A DNA stretch of 64,000 nucleotides from the NCBI RefSeq assembly GCF_018449655.1, contig NZ_JAAVUX010000001.1, forward strand, positions 682,001-746,000, in the 5' to 3' direction. A model generated the notes under the pieces. The model saw nothing but the letters and a program-made list of their open reading frames with translations, did not search any database and was not told the origin of the DNA. Origin of the DNA: Pseudomonas sp. dw_358 (lineage in GTDB: Bacteria; Pseudomonadota; Gammaproteobacteria; Pseudomonadales; Pseudomonadaceae). Positions within the stretch are counted from its first letter, which is position 1. The number at the start of each line of letters is the position of its first letter. The translations under genes and the position numbers were made by a program. Shown one piece after another: positions 58,143-64,000 of this stretch.

Positions 58143-59792
58143 CTAATGAAACAGCACCGCCGTCTTCGCCAGTGTCACCGAAATCCCCCAGGCCAGCGGA
58201 ATGCCCACCGCCAGCCAGGCGGCGATCACCAACGGCTTGCTGCCAGGCGCCGCGCTCCACTCCAGCGAGGTGGAACCATCGCTGCCCTTGTCATGCCCCA
58301 GCGCCTGCTCGGCCTTGAGCTCGGCATCGGTCATGAAGTACTTGTCGGCCACCGGCCTTACCAGCAGGTTGCAGACAAAACCCAGCGCCAGCAGACCGGC
58401 AAGGATGTACAGGGTGATGTCATAGGCCGCCGCGCGGTCCACGCCGTGGCTCAGCTGATATTCGCGCAGGTAGTTGACCAGCACTGGACCGAGCACGCCG
58501 GCCGCTGCCCAGGCTGTCAGCAGACGTCCGTGAATGGCACCGACCATCTGCGTGCCGAACAGGTCCGCCAGGTAGGCCGGCACAGTGGCGAAACCACCGC
58601 CATACATCGACAGCACCACACAGAACGCCGCCACGAACAGACCGATCTGGCCCATGTGACCGAGGTTGGGCACCAGCGCGTAGAGGATCACCCCCAGCAC
58701 GAAGAACACGAAATAGGTGTTCTTGCGCCCGATGTAGTCAGAAAACGACGCCCAGAAGAACCGGCCACCAATGTTGAACAGGCTCAGCAGCCCGGTGAAA
58801 CCGGCCGCCAGTGCGGCAATGGCCTTGAGTTGCTCCGGCGCCAGCTGGGTGAACGGCAGATCGGAGCCCAGCAACTTGCCACCAAAGACTTCCTGCAACA
58901 GTGGCGACGCCATGCCGAGAATGCCGATACCGGCCGAAACGTTAAGGCACAGCACCAGCCATACCAGCCGGAACTGAGGGGTTTTCCAGGCCACGCTGAC
59001 GTGCACGTGACGGCTGGTGATCATCGCGTTGGCGACTTTCTTCACCGGCGCAATCCAGCCTGCAGGCTTCCAGCCGGTGGGCGGTACGCGATAGGACAGA
59101 GCGCCGCCGACCATGAAGATGAAGTAGATCACCGCCATCACCACGAAGCTCTGCCATACACCGACGTCGCCGGGCGCGGCGAAATGGCTCATGAGTCCGG
59201 TGGCCAAGGGGGCGCCAACCATTGCGCCGCCGCCGAAGCCCATGATTGCCATGCCCGTGGCCATGCCGCGCTTGTCCGGAAACCATTTGATCAGGGTCGA
59301 CACCGGCGAAATGTAGCCCAGGCCCAAACCGATCCCGCCAATCACGCCGCTGCCGATCCACATCAGCCAGATCTGGTGGGTATAGACCCCCATCGCTGAC
59401 ATCAGCAGCCCGCCGCACCAGCACAAGGCCGACACCACACCGGCCTTGCGCGGCCCGGCGTGTTCCAGCCAGCCGCCCCAGATGGCCGCCGAGCAGCCCA
59501 GGAAGATGAAGAACAGGGTGTAGATCCAGCCCAGCATCGAAATCGGCCAATCACAACTGGATGAGACCATCTGATTGAAGAAACCCATGTCTTTCGGGCA
59601 CTCGGTACCGATGGCCTTGGACAGCGGCAGCCAAAACACTGAAAAGCCATAGGCCATGCCGATACACAGGTGGATGGCCAGGGCGGCCGGGGGAACCAGC
59701 CAGCGGTTGAAGCCTGGCTTGGCGATGATCCGCTCCTTGGACAGAAACGCGGGCTCTGCGGCCGTTGCGTTCGCTGCTGAGATACTGCTCAT
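58143..59792 (-). CDS. MFS transporter, oxalate/formate antiporter type
   Basis: A 549-residue major facilitator carrier with about twelve helices plus an extra one near the C-terminus. Family signs are MAYGFSVFWLPLSKAIG, GLGLGYISPVSTLIKWFPDKRGMATGMAIMGFGGGAMVG and FWASFSDYIGRKNTYFVFF. This resembles the OFA branch (oxalate/formate-type antiporters), whose true substrates are often small monocarboxylates. The substrate is not deducible. The ATG at 59792 follows a GAGG site. It stands alone between hisB and asmA. Confidence 0.85.
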   Translation of the reverse strand: MSSISAANATAAEPAFLSKERIIAKPGFNRWLVPPAALAIHLCIGMAYGFSVFWLPLSKAIGTECPKDMGFFNQMVSSSCDWPISMLGWIYTLFFIFLGCSAAIWGGWLEHAGPRKAGVVSALCWCGGLLMSAMGVYTHQIWLMWIGSGVIGGIGLGLGYISPVSTLIKWFPDKRGMATGMAIMGFGGGAMVGAPLATGLMSHFAAPGDVGVWQSFVVMAVIYFIFMVGGALSYRVPPTGWKPAGWIAPVKKVANAMITSRHVHVSVAWKTPQFRLVWLVLCLNVSAGIGILGMASPLLQEVFGGKLLGSDLPFTQLAPEQLKAIAALAAGFTGLLSLFNIGGRFFWASFSDYIGRKNTYFVFFVLGVILYALVPNLGHMGQIGLFVAAFCVVLSMYGGGFATVPAYLADLFGTQMVGAIHGRLLTAWAAAGVLGPVLVNYLREYQLSHGVDRAAAYDITLYILAGLLALGFVCNLLVRPVADKYFMTDAELKAEQALGHDKGSDGSTSLEWSAAPGSKPLVIAAWLAVGIPLAWGISVTLAKTAVLFH

Positions 59793-60157
59793 TGTTATGA
59801 ACCTCGTTGGTAGTAGTCGCACGGGAGCCTTGGGCGCCTATGGCGTGGCGCTCTCGGGCCGTTGCTCGCGTTATCGGCAGGCCTGACCAAAACGCGACGA
59901 AAAGTCGCATCCAGACACGCAAGCGCCTAAAGATTAACATTTGGAAAGGAAAAGAAAGCGGTTTGCCAGCATTTGTATGCATTCGAACACAGAGGCGTTA
60001 CTGCACGTGTGATCGGCCACGCTGAGGGCTCGTGGAAATATCCGGATACAGGAAGCCCGTTCCTATGCGACGCTGGCCGCGAGCCAGTAGCCCATTCGTC
60101 GATGGCACGGCGCTATACTCCTCCGCTAACTCTGATTTCGGACTAAAGGACTCGCCT
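59793..60157. promoter_or_regulatory. Divergent region MFS gene / asmA
   Basis: A 365-base gap without a gene. It should hold the promoters of the MFS gene (minus) and asmA (plus). It is AT-rich around 59925-59965. An open frame running into asmA from 60032 has no coding character. I see no clear hairpin or operator. Confidence 0.4.
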
Positions 60158-62389
60158 ATGAAAGCGTTCGGCAAAATCCTGGGGCTTTGTGTTCTCGGGC
60201 TGTTGCTGATCATCGTGGCTTTGGGCTTTGCCCTGACCCACCTGTTCGATCCCAACGATTACAAGGATGAAATCCGCCAACTGGCGCGGGATAAAGCACG
60301 TGTCGAACTGACGCTCAATGGCGACATCGGCTGGAGCCTCTTTCCCTGGCTGGGACTTGAGTTGCACGACGCGAGCGTGGCGACGTTGAACAATCCGAAG
60401 CAACCCTTTGCCGATCTGCAAATGCTCGGGCTGTCGGTACGGGTGCTGCCGCTGCTGCGCCGCGAAGTGGAAATGAGCGATATCCGCGTCGAAGGCCTCA
60501 ACCTGACCTTGACCCGGGATGAAAATGGCCACGGCAACTGGCAGGACATCGGCAAGCCTCTGGCCCCACCCGCGCCGCCCGTGGCCACTCCCGGCGCGCC
60601 GCAATCCGCTCCCGCCCCGGCCCCACCCAAAGCCGAAAGCAGCTCGCGGGTGGTCAAGCTGGATATCGACAGCCTGACCATCAACAATGCCTCGGTGCAT
60701 TACAGCGACGTCAAGACCGGTCAGGACTTCACCGCCGACAGCATCCAGCTGAGTACCGGTGCCGTGCACGAAAACAGTGACATCCCGGTCAAACTGACGG
60801 CCTTCCTTGGTACCAACCAGCCCGTGCTGCGCGCCCGTACCGAGTTGGCCGGCGAGCTGCGCCTGGACCGCAAGACCAAACGCTACCAGTTCGAAGACAT
60901 GCGCCTGTCCGGCGACGTCTCGGGCGACCCGCTGCAAGGCAAGACCGTGACCATTTCCGCCCAGGGACAACTGCTGCTGGACCTGGCCGCCAACGTCGCC
61001 GAATGGAGTGGCCTGAAGTTCTCGGCCAACCAGCTGCGCGCCCTGGGCGAGCTGAATGTGCGCAACCTCGACAGTGACCCGCAGTTGACCGGTGGCCTGT
61101 CCATTGCTCAATTCGACCTGCGCACCTTCCTCGAAAGCGCCGGGCAGACCCTGCCGGCCATGGCCGCCGCCGACAGCCTGCGCAGCGTCGAACTGGTCGG
61201 CCGTCTGCAAGGCAGCAAGAACAGCCTGGCGCTGGAAGACCTCAACCTCAAGCTCGACGGCGGCACTTACAGAGGCAGCGTCGCTGTGTCGGACTTCAGC
61301 AAGAAAGCCCTGCGCGTGCAGTTGCAGGGTGACAAGCTGGACGCTGACCGCTACCTGCCCCCGCGCAGTGCCAATGCTGCCAGCGCCGAAGCCGCACGCC
61401 ACAGCGAAGTGCAGCAGACCGAAGCCGGTGCCGTGGCGGGTGCGGGCACCGGACCGCTGCCAGACAAGCCCAGCCACCTGGCCTGGAGCGACGACCGCCT
61501 GCTGCCGATTCAACTGCTGCGCGACCTCGACCTGCAAACCGACCTGAGCCTGGGGCAATTGACCCTGCAGCAGCTGCCGATCCAGAACGCCGCCCTTCAA
61601 TTGGAAGCCAGCGGCGGCCTGCTGACCCTCGAACAGCTGTCCGGCGGCCTGTACAACGGCAGCTTCAAGACCCAGGGCCTGCTGGACGTACGCCCCGAGC
61701 AACCACTGCTGGCGATCCAGACCCACCTGGACCGCGTGCCCGTGGAGCGCTTCCTCAAGACCCGCACGCCCAACCCGCCGGTGACAGGCCTGTTGACCCT
61801 CAACAGCGACCTGCAAGGTCGCGGCAACAGCCAGAAAGCCCTGATCGACAGCCTCAACGGCACGGCCGACTTCGCCATCGACAACGGCGTGCTGGTCAAC
61901 GCCAATCTGGAACAACAGTTGTGCCAGGGCATTGCCATGCTCAACCGCAAGGACCTCACCAGCCCGCCACGGGGCAAGGACACGCCTTTCCAGCAGCTCA
62001 AAGGCAGCCTGGTGTTCAACAACGGCGTTGCCAGTAATCAGGACTTCACCGCCAGCATTCCCGGGGTAACCATCAACGGCAACGGCGATATCGACCTGCG
62101 GGTCCTGGGCATGGACTACCGCCTCGGGGTGGTGTTGCAGGGCGACCAGGGCGACACGCCGGACCCGGCCTGCCAGGTCAACGAGCGCTACATCGGCCTG
62201 TCCTTCCCGCTGCGCTGCCGTGGCCCGCTGGAACTGGGCGCCAAGGCCTGCCGGGTGGACAAGGAAGGCTTGACCCAACTGGCCGCCAAGACCGCCGCCG
62301 AGCGGATCGGTGACAAGATTCAGGAAAAAATCGGAGACAAAGTGAGTCCGGAATTGAAAGACGCCATCAAGGGGCTGTTCAAGCGATGA
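60158..62389 (+). CDS. AsmA family protein
   Basis: Inner-membrane-anchored periplasmic protein of 743 residues in the AsmA group of bridge-like lipid-transport proteins. One N-terminal helix (GLCVLGLLLIIVALGFALTHLF) is followed by DPNDYKDEIRQLARDKARVELTLNGDIGWSLFPWLGLEL, the AsmA signature, then a long beta-rich region. The C-terminal domain (TGLLTLNSDLQGRGNSQKALIDSLNGTADFAIDNG) is typical. A Pro/Ala-rich insert lies near 145-170. ATG at 60158 has an AAGGA site. The mutY start overlaps its stop in ATGA. Confidence 0.93.
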   Translation: MKAFGKILGLCVLGLLLIIVALGFALTHLFDPNDYKDEIRQLARDKARVELTLNGDIGWSLFPWLGLELHDASVATLNNPKQPFADLQMLGLSVRVLPLLRREVEMSDIRVEGLNLTLTRDENGHGNWQDIGKPLAPPAPPVATPGAPQSAPAPAPPKAESSSRVVKLDIDSLTINNASVHYSDVKTGQDFTADSIQLSTGAVHENSDIPVKLTAFLGTNQPVLRARTELAGELRLDRKTKRYQFEDMRLSGDVSGDPLQGKTVTISAQGQLLLDLAANVAEWSGLKFSANQLRALGELNVRNLDSDPQLTGGLSIAQFDLRTFLESAGQTLPAMAAADSLRSVELVGRLQGSKNSLALEDLNLKLDGGTYRGSVAVSDFSKKALRVQLQGDKLDADRYLPPRSANAASAEAARHSEVQQTEAGAVAGAGTGPLPDKPSHLAWSDDRLLPIQLLRDLDLQTDLSLGQLTLQQLPIQNAALQLEASGGLLTLEQLSGGLYNGSFKTQGLLDVRPEQPLLAIQTHLDRVPVERFLKTRTPNPPVTGLLTLNSDLQGRGNSQKALIDSLNGTADFAIDNGVLVNANLEQQLCQGIAMLNRKDLTSPPRGKDTPFQQLKGSLVFNNGVASNQDFTASIPGVTINGNGDIDLRVLGMDYRLGVVLQGDQGDTPDPACQVNERYIGLSFPLRCRGPLELGAKACRVDKEGLTQLAAKTAAERIGDKIQEKIGDKVSPELKDAIKGLFKR

Positions 62390-63450
62390 GCCCCGAGCAG
62401 TTCTCAAGCTCGGTATTGAGCTGGTTCGACCACAACGGCCGCCACGACTTGCCGTGGCAGCGCGATATCAACCCGTACCGGGTCTGGGTCTCGGAAATCA
62501 TGCTGCAACAGACCCAGGTCAGTACCGTGCTGGGTTATTTCGACCGCTTCATGGACGCCCTGCCCACCGTCGAGGCCCTCGCGGCCGCACCGGAAGACGA
62601 AGTGCTGCACCTGTGGACCGGGCTGGGCTACTACACCCGCGCCCGCAACCTGCAGAAGACCGCGCAGATCGTCGTCGAGCGCCATGCCGGCGAGTTTCCC
62701 CACAGCGTCGAACAACTGATCGAGCTGCCGGGTATCGGCCTGTCCACCGCCGGCGCCATTGCCAGCATCAGCATGGGCCTGCGCGCGCCGATCCTCGACG
62801 GCAACGTCAAACGCGTGCTGGCCCGGTTCAGCGCCCAGGAAGGCTATCCCGGCGAACCCAAGGTGGCCAAGATGCTCTGGGCCACCGCCGAACGCTTCAC
62901 ACCGCAGCAGCGGGTGAACCACTACACTCAGGCGATGATGGACCTGGGCGCGACGCTTTGCACCCGCACCAAGCCAAGCTGCCTGCTCTGCCCGCTGGAA
63001 AAGGGCTGCGAAGCGCACCTGCTCGGCCTGGAGACCCGCTACCCGATTCCCAAACCGCGCAAGGCGGTGCCTCAGAAGCGCACCCTGATGCCGATGCTGG
63101 CCAATCAGGACAACGCCATTCTTTTGTACCGTCGGCCCTCCAGCGGCCTCTGGGGCGGCTTGTGGAGCTTGCCGGAGCTCGATGACCTGGCCGATCTCGA
63201 ACACTTGGCCATCCAGCACTCCCTGGGCCTGGGCCAGCCGCGCCAGCTGGCCGGTCTGACCCACACCTTCAGCCACTTCCAGCTGGCCATCGACCCTTGG
63301 CTGGTGCGGGTCGAGGAGTCGGCCCAGCACGTGGCCGAGGCCGACTGGCTCTGGTATAACCTCGCCACCCCGCCGCGCCTGGGCCTGGCCGCCCCGGTCA
63401 AGAAGCTGCTCAAACGCGCGGCCGATGCCTTGAATGCAGGAGAGCTGTGA
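62386..63450 (+). CDS. mutY: Adenine DNA glycosylase MutY
   Basis: Removes adenine mispaired with 8-oxoguanine, 354 residues. The helix-hairpin-helix and catalytic Asp are in [34 protein letters not shown]. The Fe-S cluster is Cys192-X6-Cys199-X2-Cys202-X5-Cys208. A C-terminal NUDIX-like 8-oxoG domain follows ([20 protein letters not shown] ... [13 protein letters not shown]). It overlaps asmA and is followed at once by yggX, the conserved order. Confidence 0.97.
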   Translation: MSPEQFSSSVLSWFDHNGRHDLPWQRDINPYRVWVSEIMLQQTQVSTVLGYFDRFMDALPTVEALAAAPEDEVLHLWTGLGYYTRARNLQKTAQIVVERHAGEFPHSVEQLIELPGIGLSTAGAIASISMGLRAPILDGNVKRVLARFSAQEGYPGEPKVAKMLWATAERFTPQQRVNHYTQAMMDLGATLCTRTKPSCLLCPLEKGCEAHLLGLETRYPIPKPRKAVPQKRTLMPMLANQDNAILLYRRPSSGLWGGLWSLPELDDLADLEHLAIQHSLGLGQPRQLAGLTHTFSHFQLAIDPWLVRVEESAQHVAEADWLWYNLATPPRLGLAAPVKKLLKRAADALNAGEL

Positions 63451-63722
63451 TGACCCGCACCGTGATGTGCCGCAAGTACAAAGAAGAATTGCCCGCCTTG
63501 GAGCGCCCACCCTACCCCGGCGCCAAAGGCGAAGACATCTACCACCACGTCTCGCAGAAAGCCTGGGCCGACTGGCAGAAACACCAGACCCTGCTGATCA
63601 ACGAGCGCCGCCTGAACATGATGAACGCCGAGGACCGCAAATTTCTCCAGGCGGAAATGGACAAGTACCTCAGCGGCGAGGATTACGCCAAGGCCGAAGG
63701 CTACGTGCCGCCGTCCGAATAA
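63450..63722 (+). CDS. yggX: Fe(II)-trafficking/oxidative damage protection protein YggX
   Basis: A 90-residue protein that protects Fe-S enzymes and helps iron handling. It starts [24 protein letters not shown] with the conserved Cys7, followed by [25 protein letters not shown]. The ATG at 63450 shares a base with the mutY stop; an AGGAG site lies upstream. A GTG one codon earlier is possible. Confidence 0.95.
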   Translation: MTRTVMCRKYKEELPALERPPYPGAKGEDIYHHVSQKAWADWQKHQTLLINERRLNMMNAEDRKFLQAEMDKYLSGEDYAKAEGYVPPSE

Positions 63723-63775
63723 CCGGGTCAAAACGTAAGCGACGGTATTAATTATAATTTTTTTTGATCTCGCGC

Positions 63776-63804
63776 TTGACGACCCCTTAAAAAACCAGTT
63801 TAAT
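63776..63804 (+). promoter_or_regulatory. Sigma-70 promoter of tRNA-Phe
   Basis: TTGACG (63776-63781) and TTTAAT (63799-63804) are 17 bases apart and end about 10 bases before the tRNA. The discriminator after the -10 is G+C rich (GCGCCCC), as in stringently controlled stable-RNA promoters. Confidence 0.85.
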
Positions 63805-63814
63805 GCGCCCCGTT

Positions 63815-63890
63815 GCCCAGATAGCTCAGTCGGTAGAGCAGGGGATTGAAAATCCCCGTGTCGGCGGTTCGATTCCGTCTCTGGGCACCA
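63815..63890 (+). tRNA. tRNA-Phe (GAA)
   Basis: A 76-nt cloverleaf. The acceptor stem is GCCCAGA/TCTGGGC with encoded CCA, the D-arm is AGCTCAGTCGGTAGAGC, and the anticodon arm GGGGA-TTGAAAA-TCCCC carries anticodon GAA. The T-arm contains GGTTCGATTCC. Confidence 0.98.
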
Positions 63891-63899
63891 AAACAGCTA

Positions 63900-63934
63900 A
63901 ACCCCTGATTCCGCGAGGATTCAGGGGTTTTTTG
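63900..63934 (+). terminator. Rho-independent terminator after tRNA-Phe
   Basis: AACCCCTGA (63900-63908) pairs with TCAGGGGTT (63921-63929) around a 12-base loop, followed by a T-run. It lies 10 bases past the tRNA. Confidence 0.9.
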
Positions 63935-64000
63935 TTTGTGCCGTTAAAACACGGCTCAGGTAACACCCTTGGCACCGTCAAGTACCTCACCGGCAAGACG

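Noticed and set aside
63815..63890. tRNA-Phe as an integration site for a genomic island
   Set aside because: No integrase or direct repeat of the tRNA 3' end is visible in the window; only 110 bases follow it.
63956..64000. Possible end of a minus-strand gene at the right edge (…LAGEVLDGAKGVT then stop)
   Set aside because: Only 14 codons are visible, too few to support a coding call, though the placement after a terminator makes it plausible.

Overview
The window is 64 kb of a Pseudomonas chromosome, or a very close relative. The evidence is a set of linked blocks typical of that genus: phaC2-phaD-phaFI, ubiEJB-hisIE-tatABC, opgGH, a HutF/HutG-type hut cluster, glnA-ntrBC, gpmI-envC-ctpA, the his operon and mutY-yggX. 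The DNA is G+C rich. I could not assign a species. I see no prophage, insertion sequence, CRISPR array or rRNA. The only tRNA is tRNA-Phe near the right edge.

Layout. 1-5.7 kb: medium-chain polyhydroxyalkanoate genes (partial phaC2, phaD, and phaF/phaI on the other strand), a phosphoethanolamine transferase and a small PHA-system protein. 5.8-11.8 kb: one long + strand run with tight overlaps (ubiE, ubiJ, ubiB, hisI, hisE, tatABC, rsmE). 11.9-18 kb: a chemoreceptor, then opgGH for osmoregulated periplasmic glucans. 18-19.5 kb: pip-dtd. 19.6-29.6 kb: histidine utilisation, with hutF divergent from hutC-hutD and then hutU, the transporter genes hutW-hutV, a hutH-like gene, hutI and hutG. 29.7-39.9 kb: lipocalin, fbp, a DUF3999 protein, glgP, a cysteine-cluster protein, typA and thiI. 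40-46.4 kb: the nitrogen control locus (glnA, two DUF4124 genes, ntrB, ntrC, and a sigma-54-driven repeat RNA). 46.4-54 kb: trmL, secB-grxC-rhodanese, gpmI-envC-ctpA and a YibQ-type protein. 54-58 kb: hisB-hisH-DUF2164-hisA-hisF plus a solute-binding protein. 58-64 kb: an MFS carrier, asmA, mutY-yggX and tRNA-Phe.

Two places stand out. Downstream of ntrC is a near-consensus sigma-54 promoter followed by 3.5 copies of an 84-bp unit and no credible protein gene. Its position and modular form match NrsZ, the NtrC/RpoN-dependent small RNA described in P. aeruginosa. The copy here appears to carry four modules with a spacing of 84-85 bp. Second, the hut cluster contains only one histidase-like gene, and its product lacks the Ala-Ser-Gly triad that forms the MIO cofactor. 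The genes I would expect between hutU and hutW (a canonical hutH, a permease and a periplasmic binding protein) are absent, and a long palindrome sits at that junction.

The nitrogen parts fit together. NtrBC would act at glnA, which has two NtrC-like sites upstream of a sigma-54 promoter, and at the repeat RNA. The hut genes, which release ammonia and glutamate from histidine, carry HutC operators and a sigma-54-like promoter at hutU. Extragenic palindromes of at least three types lie between many of the convergent or tandem genes.
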